DNA from: Epiperipatus broadwayi
Lineage: Eukaryota; Onychophora; Udeonychophora; Euonychophora; Peripatidae
Assembly: GCA_028023455.1 (NCBI GenBank)
Contig: JAQFVV010000001.1
Span: 22,773,401 to 22,837,400 of the forward strand
DNA: 64,000 bases
Direction of reading: 5' to 3'
Part shown: positions 12,944 to 23,179 of the stretch, one piece after another
How positions within the stretch are numbered: position 1 is the stretch's first letter
Layout of the letters: each line of letters opens with the position of its first letter
Made by a program: the position numbers and the translations under genes
Notes under the pieces: model-generated
Seen by the model: the letters and a program-made list of their open reading frames with translations, nothing else
Told to the model about the DNA's origin: nothing
The model's database searches: none

Positions 12944-15066
12944 TGTAACGGACACATACGACGTTACATTGTTTTTTATTATTAAACATGAAGAAATCGC
13001 AAATAAAACTTCTTTTTTTAAGAATTAAAAATTGAAAATTAAAAAATCATCTTAAACTCGTACATATATATAATCGCACAGATGAAAAAAATTATTAAAA
13101 TAAAACTTTATTAAAAATAGAAAAAGTATTTTAAAAACAAAAACTTAAAAAAGATTTAGAGATAAAAATATATTTTTAAGTTTGAAAACAAATTAATTAA
13201 TGTTATTGAAAAATGGAAATGATTATTTTAATTAGTCCAAGTGAACTAGCCCTTGGGCATTTAAAGGTATAAGCAACGGTCAGATAGGAAAACGATAGAA
13301 ACTAATAGCAAATAAAAAGAAATCCTTTAGGAATCGGACTTCAATGGAAGGATCATCATCATCGATGATGTAATGTCCATTGGATTCTAAAGTTACATAT
13401 AAAAGAAAAAGTTTGATAATAAAATTTTGAGTTGAGTAAAGAGAAGTTGAGAGAAGATGGAGATGTGTTAAGTCGGAGATGAAGGGATTGAAAGACGCAC
13501 TTTCAATTCCTTCGGTTGTTATAAAAAAAGGGAAATGAAACATCGCTTTTCTTGTATATGAAAAACACAGGATCATCGGGGAAATTAAACGCTGGATTCC
13601 AAACGGCAAGCAACTGTAAAGGATGAACATTTCTAAAACTGTAAGCACGTTATGAACTTAAATGAATATTCATTTGAAAACACTAAGAACTTTAAAATAT
13701 AAACTTTCCCAGTATTTAATTTTAAGAAATAGATCCTATCTGACCAAACTAAATTCTTTATTAATTCTTTTTATTTGATGTATTTCCTTTTAAAATCATT
13801 TCCATTTATTTATTTTTTTTGTTCTTTTAAGTTTTTATTATGATTTCTGTTAAATTAGATTTATATAAATGTTAAATTTAAGTCGGGCGTGAATGGCTAT
13901 ATAGATTTGTGAAGTTATATTAGGGGAGGGTAATCTTAGGTTATTCGTTTCGTAGTTAAATTGGGTCAATGGATTGGATATATTGGTGTAATTAGTAGAT
14001 GTAATACGAGATTCGCTACGTGCAGAATTGCTGTTTACGCCGCACACAACCATTTTGCCTATGGAAGGGATTATAAGATGTAGAACGCTGTTCCTTCCTA
14101 TGGAGTTTTTTTTATTGCTCTTATTGTCAGATAGATGTAGTATTCCTATCTGGCAAGAGTCAATTTTTTCTCTTAACCTATTTGTGCTGTCGTATTCGTT
14201 TTACATTGAATGCATCGATATATCAGATAGATTGATGTTGGTTTGACTGCGAACTTTTGACCTAAGGTTAAATAAGGATAGAATATTTTCTTTTCAAATG
14301 CAAATTTATGTAGTCTATTCATACTCGACACTCTAAATAAAAATGCATTAAATTTAAATTGGGTATATACGTTTGCATGGATTCGTTATCGGTTAATTAT
14401 GTTTTGGTTTTCATATTTGATCAAAATATATAGACATTCGATAAATAATGATACCTTACGGTATCTAAAATGTATTTATTTGGATGTCTTTTAAGTTATT
14501 GGTGTCAATGCGGCATCTTATGATGAATGCTATTGGGTTACTTATAAATTTCCCTCTGCAATTCCACCAATGATTTTATATTTTGATCGTTTATGTTTAT
14601 TTTGAAATGTTTTTAACCGTGAAATCTATTTAATCGATCTATACTCAACATTATAAAACAAACTGTTATAAATCCATCTGTGCGAACTTAAAAAAATGTA
14701 AATTAAAATCTAAAATAAAAGTTTAAAATGTAGTTAAATGCTAAAGTAAACATACTAAAATAGTAATGCTAAATTTTATATATATATGTAAATAAATAAA
14801 TGTTTGTGTGTTAATTACTGGCAGTGGCTTCTTTTATTTAATTTTTTTATATATTCTCAGATAAGAATTTATTATAAAATATAAATCTGCTATCCACTGA
14901 GCTAGTGACAATGGGCTAATGACCGGAATCAAAATATATAAAATAAAAAAAAATAATTTTTTTTTTTTGACTTACATATCTGCCTACTATATAAATTTTC
15001 TACGTTCAAATGCCTAGTGGCGCCCTGTAGTGCAGATTACGTTAAGTCCTCTTCTCCGGATCGTTA
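12944..15066 (+). mobile_element. 2.1-kb LTR-like repeat, copy 1 (probable solo LTR)
   Basis: Starts TGTAACGGACACATACG and ends ...CTCCGGATCGTTA next to (AT)n on both sides; the same unit occurs at 53120-55315 in the same orientation. Short inverted termini (TGTAACG / CGTTAyA) and an ATATAT flank fit a long terminal repeat. A promoter-like patch lies inside: GATGATGTAATGTCCATTGG then TATAAAAG at 13398-13405. Near the right end are a tRNA A-box-like stretch on minus (14909-14891, CTAGCTCAGTGG) and TGGCGCCC at 15018-15025. Open frames on both strands inside (13280-13648 minus, 14028-14246 plus) are not protein-like. No retroviral genes adjoin, hence solo LTR. Confidence 0.5.
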
Positions 15067-15520
15067 TATATATATAAACCTTTAATGACAATTTCCATGT
15101 ATATTTCTAGATAGAGTTCAGCTATGATGTAAATGGAAGAAAATAATTTGAAACTGACACTGCAAACTGGATATACTTTTGGTTATTCTCTAGTTTTACA
15201 TAAGGGAGATAGAATAGACATTAATACTTTATATATGTAAAAACTGGAAGTATCATTTCCCAAATACTACATATAAAATAATATCTACTGCCCTTATTTA
15301 AAGCTAGAGAATAAGCTAAACTCATTTCACTTTTGATTTATAGAGAGACAGACAAATAAATACCAAAACCAGATGATGCAATTCAAATTGCATTAATTTT
15401 AATTGATTGCTTGCTTGTTTACATCATAGTTGAGTTCTATCTAAAAAAACAGACAAAAATTCTCATTAAAATTTGTCAATATTTACTTTTATTTATATTT
15501 AGTTTATAAATGATGAAAAT
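15067..15520. other. Intron sequence next to the XPNPEP3 exon
   Basis: Unremarkable AT-rich intron between the LTR-like repeat and the splice donor of the large XPNPEP3 exon. Nothing recognised. Confidence 0.5.
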
Positions 15521-15524
15521 TTAC

Positions 15525-16730
15525 CTTTGAAAGATGATCATCTGAAAGCATTACAGGTAATAAACCAATTTTCTTCAATCGTATTCCAAGCAATTCACAC
15601 ATTTTATGAAATAAAAAATCTAAAGAAGGTAAATTAGAGCATTCTTTTAAAAGTTCTTTTTGTGTTTCAAGAACTAGTTCATATAGTTCTAATTGCTCTG
15701 GAGTGAAATAGCCTGATACTGGCCAAGTCCGCGTTATATCACTGGCATAACCATGATACTCACACCCAGCATCCATCAAAACCATTTCTTCATTATGAAT
15801 GATTTGATTATTGTTAATATAATGAATGGTATTAGCCCTATTACCTCCAGCAACTACTGGTGGATAAGCTAAATATTCTGCAGTCCGAATTCTACATTCA
15901 AAATCCATCTTAGCCCATAGATAGGATTCAGAAATTCCAGGATGACTTGTTTTCATTACTTCAATGAATGACTCTGAAGCTATTTCACAACATTTTTTCA
16001 TTAATTCAATTTCAGATGGAGATTTAAAAAGACGAAGTTCTTGAATTAAATATTTTGGGTTTTCTAATTTTATTTGCTTATTTTGTGAAATAAGATTTGT
16101 TACTACTTTACTAATACCTACATGCTGTGCATCTGTATAATCATACCAAAGAGCCAAATTCTGCTTATTTTTAGCAAACGATTCTAAAAATGTTTCAAGT
16201 TCTTCTATATGAAAAACATTTTTTATACCAGTAATTTCTGATGTACCATCAGTTCCGGATCTCGGACCATCCCATAACTCTGTATTTGGATTTCTTTTAG
16301 GAACAAAAAGAACAGGTTTATGTTCGGGTAAATTCTTTTCAGGTTTATTAATTAATACTAATGCACTATTAGGTTCTTGAAAACCACAAAGATATAAAAA
16401 ATTACTATTTTGCCGAAAAACATATGGTATATCATGAGTCATATATGTTTTTAAAGCACTTGGAAAAATAAAAATATTATTAGATATATCTTTGTTTTTA
16501 ACATTTCTGACAACGTATTCTAAAAACTTATATCGTCGATCTGAATATTCATCTTTACTAATTCCAGGAGTGACATCATTAGCTTTCAATAAATGAGGAT
16601 GAGTATTATGAGTTGGCTGGCCATAATACCGGATATGCTTTTCTTTAATCACACTGTGATATGTTCCATATCTTCTGATCAGGCAATTAGGTGGAGATAG
16701 ACCAAATTTAGCTCTCTTAATAAAACGCAT
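15525..16730 (-). CDS. XPNPEP3: XPNPEP3 main coding exon (AMP_N plus most of the M24 domain)
   Basis: Bulk of Xaa-Pro aminopeptidase 3, known in other animals from mitochondria and cytosol. The exon proper is 15525-16756: acceptor TTTTTTTAG ending at 16757, donor AAAG/GTAAAT after 15525. I place the start at ATG 16730-16728. It opens MRFIKRAKFG..., arginine/lysine-rich without early acids, like a mitochondrial presequence, and it gives 402 residues here plus 40 in the next exon, in line with the roughly 500-residue family. The longer open frame to 16841 only reads back through the intron. Visible landmarks from that start: YYGQPTHNTHPHLL near 35-48, FLYLCGFQEP near 111-120 (AMP_N domain), LWDGPRSGTDG near 152-162, YPPVVAGGNR near 289-298, and the metal ligands Asp320 (LMDAG) and Asp331 (SDITRTW). 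All of this is one uninterrupted exon. Confidence 0.95.
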
Positions 16731-16756
16731 ATATTGAGAATAACATGAGTTAATCC

Positions 16757-18470
16757 CTAAAAAAATATATATATAATTTTGTTTAACTATAATATATGCA
16801 AATATATTTAAAATAACTAAAGACAAGTACATTAATTTCAACTTTAGTTAAAATAAATATAAAATATATATGTGTGTGTAAAACAAAGATATCATAAAAC
16901 TAGATGAAAAGGAAGAAAAGTTGAAATATCAAACATTAATGAATAATTATATATTAAAACAATAGAGATATGATATGCATGTAAATCAAACTAGCTATTT
17001 ATATACATTCAATATAATTTGAAACGTAAAAGGTTATGGTTAAAACTATAGGTTAATGAGGAAAAAGTGAAAAAACATTACTATATATAATAATCATTCA
17101 GATAAATTATACATTGGTTTTTGAAAAATATTTATATAAATATATATATAAAGACAGATAATTTTCTGAAGATTAAAATTTATGAATGTGGAAACATTAT
17201 TCTAATTCTATTCTTATTTTAAACATGAATCAATGTAGTAGAATTTAAAAAAACAAAAACAAAAACAGATTAGTAGGAATAGGTTTTTTTTTTTTTAAAA
17301 AAAGTTGAGTTTAAGTGAATTACGCCAAAAGTTATTTGCATACTTTCTGAAAAATTAAATGAATCTATTAAATTCAATATTTCTATTATTTAATTATAGC
17401 TTCCCTTCTTATAGAAGCAATTGTTTTTGAATATCAAATGAAGCACTATGAAAAATTAAATGAATCTATTAAATTCAATATTTCTATTAATTAATTACAG
17501 CTTCACTTCTTATAGAAGCAATTGTTTTTGAATACCAAATGAAGCAATATGAAACTATATTGCAAAAGCAAATAGTCAAAATATCAATTGTGAAAAAAAC
17601 TTATTTTACTTTTTATAAAATAAATATTTGTTTGTACTTCTAAACAGTTTAAAGGTTAAATATTCTTTTGCTTGAAAAATAAAGCAAATTACACATATCC
17701 ATAACATTTTGTTAATTCGCAGGCCAAAAATATAATGAAATCATTGATATATAAGTATACATATTAATTCATTAACATTTACACTTTTTTTGAAAGCATA
17801 ATAAAATCGAGAATTTAGTTCTTAATTAGATTTGATGATATTTTTTTTAAATATTATATTAAATACTATCAAAACTGATACCAACAATCACAAGAATTAT
17901 ACTTTCTCAGGATGTTATCTTCTGCTTGAATCTCCACAGATTTTCATTATAACATTATGATTATAATAGCAAAAGGCATATAAATAGCTGTCTTCTTCCT
18001 ATATCACTTTTAACTTCTGAAAGCATTAAAGACTTTTCAATAATTAGATATTTTCATAACATTTTTAAGTGCTTCAATTGTTATTTTATGTGTTTTTAAC
18101 CAAGAATTTACTCGTTTGCTTTCTTTGTCATCAGCATTAATGTATCAAGACTTCCTGGACAATAGATGCCATTCTAGTGAACATTATCTTAAAAAATAAT
18201 TGACTTTTCCATAGAAGAAATTGTAAGATTTTCCTATCTGCAGATATGCAAGGCATCTTTTGTTTTTTAAAACAAGCTGAAAATTTTAACTTTCATCTTG
18301 TAAGTTGAAGATTACTTTATTCATACCTAAACTGGTAGATGATAATTTAAAATGTCAAAATAAACTAAGTAAATAATGATATTTTGCATAAATAATAAAT
18401 ACATATATCAGCAAAAAAATAAGTAAAAATTACAAAATTTTTTAGCATTTATTAGTAATTTCAATAATTT
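16757..18470. other. XPNPEP3 upstream intron with a 101-bp tandem duplication
   Basis: AT-rich intron. The only clear structure is a two-unit tandem repeat at about 17349-17551 with a 101-bp period (units start GAAAAATTAAATGAATC, end near AAATGAAGCA) and few differences between units, so a recent local duplication. Confidence 0.6.
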
Positions 18471-18474
18471 GGAT

Positions 18475-19208
18475 ATTTACAATTTATCCAAACTACTTCA
18501 AACACTTTTTACCAAAACTCTTTATTTGTACATATATAAATACACCACCTTTCCTTCAGTTTTCTTCAGAGCTATGATATAAAGAACAAAAAATAAAATA
18601 AAATACATAACTATATACTAATACCATGAAAAAATGTAAACAATAAAAAACTAAAAACAATATAAAATATATAAAAAAAACTAATAAAACTGAAATAAAT
18701 AATCAAACACAAATAAAATAATCCAGTTAATATAAAATATACAACATAAATAGAAAATAAATATAAATTATACATGTGTATTACTAACCGTATACATATC
18801 CAAAGACAACTATTAATCTAAATATATTATCTATTTTTATTATTATTAACAGTCTCCTAATTATTTCTATTCTTTATAAACTTAAACTTTATGGTTATTA
18901 ACTAATATTCTTTTAATTTTAAATCATATAATATCTATTATTTCCTTACTCATTCATCTGTTAAAAATAATATTTTATATTTATTATTATTATTATTATT
19001 TATATATATTTTATGTTTTTAGTTTTTTATTGTTTACATTTTGTCATGGTATTATTATATAGTTATGTATTTTACTTTATTTTGTTCATTATATCACAGC
19101 TCTGAAGAAGACTGTAGGACAGTCGAAATGTAGATGTATGTATATATGTACAAATAAAGAGTTTTGCTAAAAAGTGTTTGAAGTGGTTTGAATAAATTGT
19201 ATTTATAG
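18475..19208. repeat. Large inverted repeat, Penelope-terminus-like (family 1)
   Basis: Arms of about 220 bp (18475-18690 and 18985-19208) are reverse complements with moderate divergence; the spacer is about 290 bp and AT-rich. The right arm carries CTCTGAAGA, then GACTGT-AGG-ACAGTC (6-bp perfect stem), then GAAATG, followed by AATAAAGAGTTTT. CTGAnGA-stem-GAAA is the order of a hammerhead core and is common at Penelope-like element termini. The left arm keeps a decayed version. Head-to-head terminal copies are typical of those elements. Confidence 0.55.
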
Positions 19209-19796
19209 AAAATTACAGCAAAATAAAGAAAAGTATGATTTTGGTAATATTTATCATCAAATAATCTTATTCAGCTCGCTAATCCAATATTTAAAAAACA
19301 ATATGAATACATGGAAAAACAAACAAACAAAAAATGAAATGAATTAAATATTGAGATATTGGTATAAAATGCATTATGGAAATGGTAAGCATACAATGAT
19401 AATTGATAAAGATCAAAACTTAACAGTTGCAGCATCCAATTGCCTACCTAACTTTGGACAGAAAATGTATTACACTAAAGCTTCAAATCAAAATATTTTA
19501 TACAGGTGGCAGATAAAACTTATCAAGGACCATTTCATAATAGTGGAAATTTGTTTAAATTATTCCATAGTTTTAAATAGTTTCTATTGAGATGTTTGGC
19601 TTGTCAATATTGGCTATAATATAAATTTAAAAAAAAAAAGTTGTAGTCAAAGTGTTCATAGTTTAAAACAAAGTTGCAGTAAAAATATATATTTTTAAAC
19701 AAAATGTAAACTGATATTTGTCTGAAAATTTGTGAAGATATTTTATTTGTAATTTATATGTTGGCTATTCCATTATTTTATTTAATTAATAAAAAA

Positions 19797-19916
19797 ATTC
19801 AAACTTTATTTATATTTTTACAAATAATATTCAAACATTAATAGTAACAGTGTTCTATACAAAACTGTGTGTTATTATTAATAGTTAAATGTATTTGGAA
19901 AAATAAAGTTTGAATT
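19797..19916. repeat. Short palindromic copy of the family-2 terminus
   Basis: Imperfect palindrome: the left half CAAACTTTATTTATATTTTT... is mirrored by the right half ...GGAAAAATAAAGTTTG, with TAACAGTGTTCTATA at the centre. The arm sequence (CAAATACATTTAACTATTA) resembles the outer arm of the inverted repeat at 21488-21862, so it is probably a shorter member of that family. Confidence 0.5.
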
Positions 19917-20608
19917 TTTCTAAAATATTTAAGAATTAAACAAGATAATGGAAATATTCCAATATATAACTGATTACAAATTATATACTAATTAAAATAT
20001 CTTCTAGAAGACTCATTGTGAAGTAAAATAAGATATTGTACCAATAATCTATAGTGAATACCACCTTTCAATATAACTTAATTGGAATAACCATCACATA
20101 ACAAAATAGAAAGATAATGATTGAACCTAAAAATGGGTTATATTTCCCAATCACCCCCTCAAAATCAATACTAGGATTCAAAATAGACCTTACCATCCAG
20201 AAATAATTTGTTCTCAGTGAATTAATAAGAAAGACATACATTTACAACCTTTATCTGGGTGTCATCTTTTCATGAGAAAAAAAAACTTATGAATAGACCA
20301 ATCTCACCTACCCCTATTTACCCCCAATTCCTGCTAATTTTTTGCCATTTTCTCATTGGTTAAGCATTCTAATTTTTTTAAAATAGAAATGGCAATTATA
20401 AATGCTAGTGTAAGCATTTGAAATAAAATATGAGATATAAAAGAGCACTGACAACTTGAATTTTATAAAATAACAATGACTTATCTTTCAAAAACCAAAT
20501 TTATTGTACATTTAGACCATAGAACTCATGCACATAAAGTACAATTAATTATTTCAAAATAAATCCATACAATTAACAAGCATACAATAAATAAATACAA
20601 TAACTAGA

Positions 20609-21082
20609 TTACACTAATTTTGAATTTATTAAAATAAGATTTTTTTTTAAAGTTTTAAAAAGAAACACCCTATCTAGGTATATAACTAGCTTGTTATTTA
20701 TTATACAATTACTGGTACTGCAATTTAAACATATCCAGTGGTATTTATTATTTTTACAGTTTGTACAATTATTTAGATCACAAATTGTTCTCTTTTCAGT
20801 ATTCCTTCCAAACAATGATGGGGGCACACCTTCATAAGCCTAGATGAGTTTTAATTTATCCAGATATGGCATTTATGGGTACAGTTCAACACAGTCATAA
20901 GAAATGTCTTTATATTTATAGCAGGTGGTACACATTGAGGTTCTAGCAATGCATATTTTGTGGCTTTTTTTTTTTTTTATCATGTAGTTTGCCATAAATG
21001 AACATTTTTTTTTTTTGTAATTACAATTTATATTTGATAATATAAATTTCCTTCCAGGATAATGTTTTATATAATTGAACAA
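20609..21082 (-). pseudogene. Cys-rich coding-like remnant, unknown
   Basis: The minus strand gives two adjoining frames with zinc-finger-like cysteine spacing: TSMCTTCYKYKD (near 20940) and DLNNCTNCKNNKYHWICLNC followed by STSNC (near 20770-20700). Stops and T runs interrupt it. It could be the C-terminal Cys-rich part of a DNA transposase, but I cannot name the family. Confidence 0.3.
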
Positions 21083-21487
21083 AAATTATAGTTCAAAAAC
21101 AAAAACAGTTTTCCTCAATTTTGTACTGCTATTATCAATCATATCTCCATAGAAGCATGTTTTTTCCCCTGCTCTTTTTTCCTTCATTGCCAGACTGTTT
21201 CTCTTTTAAAACACCCAAAACAGTGATATAGAATGTCACCACTCATTCTTTTAATTAATTTTTCAAAGATTTTTTTATTTCAACATTTTTTTGCTTTTAA
21301 TTGAAAATGTGTAATAGATTACTGAATTTTTTTTTATCTTTTTAGTTTAATTACAATTACATACCAGATTTGTAGATTCATTTTTTGTTACATATAAATC
21401 TAATCAAGTTTTTTTTAAAAAAATTATCTAGCTTAAATGGTATTTTACTTGTATTTATATATTGGGCTATTTTTATCATCTAATATT

Positions 21488-21862
21488 AAATATTGAATGT
21501 CTTTAAAAAAAATTATTTTATTTAAATTTTCCAATTACATTCAACTGTTAGTAATAGCACCCAAGTTAGTATATGTGCAATGTTTTAAGAGGTATTATTC
21601 TCCTCTCTTCTTCAGTGTTATAGTAACAGTACTAGCACGGGAATCAAACTTGGACACTTAGATTCTTGAGTAAATCTAACAGCCATATTTCTATGCTATT
21701 ACTGTCACTGGTCAGGCTAGCAACACCTGAAGACGAGAGGAAAAAAATACCTCTCAAAACATTGCACATATATTAACTTGTGTGGTATTACTAACAGTTG
21801 AATGTAATTGGAAAATTTAAATAAAGTAAATTTTTCTAAAGATATTCAATATTTAATATTAA
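21488..21862. repeat. Inverted repeat, Penelope-terminus-like (family 2)
   Basis: Two arms of about 140 bp (21488-21630 and 21716-21862) are reverse complements, outermost ATTGAAT / ATTCAAT. The right arm has CTGAAGA (21727-21733), a 6-bp stem GAGAGG / CCTCTC (21735-21755) and then AAAAC in place of GAAAC, the same layout as family 1. The centre on minus (near 21700-21630) looks tRNA-like, with GTTTGATTCCCGTGC as a B-box. This matches the look of Penelope-like element ends. Confidence 0.55.
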
Positions 21863-22939
21863 ATGATGAAAATAGTCCAATATATAAATACATCTAGCTT
21901 AAATGTTTTAAGCTATCTTCTTTTATAAAACACTATTACACTGATTAAATTCCTATCTTGACATTTATTTAATAAATTTTAAATTTTATACGTTTTATTT
22001 AGGTCTTTATTTATTAAACCAAGTAATGCACTTTTATATATCTATCATAAATGCACATACAAACATGCACATTCTAAATAAATACTAAGAATCAGTGCAT
22101 TCATCCATTTATTTAATTATTTTTCTTTCTGACTACAATTTTCAAGAACTCACTAGAGCTTATTGCTTTATCAATGTAATGCTGAATGACTATTTTATCA
22201 GGCTTCTATTTTTAGCTTTGCATTATATATACACATATCTTCATTGCATTGGCATATAAACTAAAGATCAGCATTTCAAGCTAATGTACATGCGCTTTTT
22301 TATGACTGTTATTACAATTTATATACATCATGCTATATAAATAAATATCTCATTTACATTGGCATATAAAGTGAATAAACTATAAGATTTGCTTAAAAAA
22401 TATTCTTAATATAATAATCAAATTTTGAATAGCAATCTATAACAGTATAAACTCTCAACTGTCAATTTCAAGGGAGAAATACTTTTTCATTAAATCCTCA
22501 CAATAACAAATCAGAATTAACTATTTGTGTATGCTTTACTAGAAAGTGAGATAATATACAATATTTATGCCATATGAAACAATGATAATCTGGAAACTTA
22601 ATTTTTAAACCAGATACAAATTGCAATGAACTCCAAATTTTTAGTCTGTTGAACTTATTTTAGCATGAGTTATGATACAAAAACATTTAAAAAATAATAA
22701 TAAACATAAAATATACACACTAAACAAAAAAACACAGATGAATAAATACTTATAATGTGATTAATATAATTGTATTTTATCTTTCTTAATTTGACAACAA
22801 TCTATTTCATTTACTATTTTCATTTTTTTCCTTTCGAAAAATTAAAAGCTTTGACAGCAATTGATCTTATTGATAAAAAAAAGAAAGATATTTAAGTAAA
22901 GGAAGTAAAAGGCAAATCCTAAATAATTTTACATATATT

Positions 22940-23172
22940 TTACAAATAACTGAAAGTAATATATATTAAGGCTAAAATCTTATGACCATGCATGTGAAAA
23001 ACGACAGTAAGAACTTCTACAAATCTTAACATAAGATTTATTTAAAAGATTTGTAGCGATCCTTACTGTCGTTTTTCAGGTGCATGATCTCAAGGTTATA
23101 GCCTTAATATATATTACTTTACATAATGGGTATGCGCTTAACAAATTTAATTATTACAAATAACTGAAAGTA
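22940..23172. mobile_element. Palindromic hairpin element, copy with 19-bp direct flanks
   Basis: The direct repeat TTACAAATAACTGAAAGTA occurs at 22940-22958 and 23154-23172. Between them lies an inverted repeat (22953-23122): AAAGTAATATATATTAAGGC mirrored by GCCTTAATATATATTACTTT, with GTGAAAAACGACAGTAAG mirrored by CTTACTGTCGTTTTTCAG inside, plus a 3' tail ACATAATGGGTATGCGCTTAAC. Layout, loop and tail match the copy at 57504-57731, but the arms have diverged, so this is an older insertion of the same family. Confidence 0.8.
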
Positions 23173-23179
23173 AAAAAAA

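Noticed and set aside
13280-13648. Minus-strand open frame shared with 53452-53778 (…NGHYIIDDDDPS…)
   Set aside because: It is the antisense of the CRE/TATA promoter patch of the LTR-like repeat; sharing reflects the repeat, and the rest of the frame is not conserved as protein.
14891-14909. Functional tRNA gene on minus inside the LTR-like repeat
   Set aside because: Only an A-box-like 5' half; the nearest B-box-like motif is about 100 bp away on the opposite strand.
15018-15025. TGGCGCCC as a retroviral primer-binding site (also at 55263-55270)
   Set aside because: Both repeat copies end about 45 bp later at the same point, so this lies inside the repeat rather than after an LTR; no CA end precedes it and no gag-pol follows.
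16731-16841. Extended N-terminus of the XPNPEP3 open frame
   Set aside because: A strong acceptor (poly-T, AG at 16758-16757) lies inside; the extra residues are intron readthrough.
17349-17551. CRISPR or satellite array
   Set aside because: Only two units of about 101 bp with no spacers; a simple local duplication in a eukaryotic intron.
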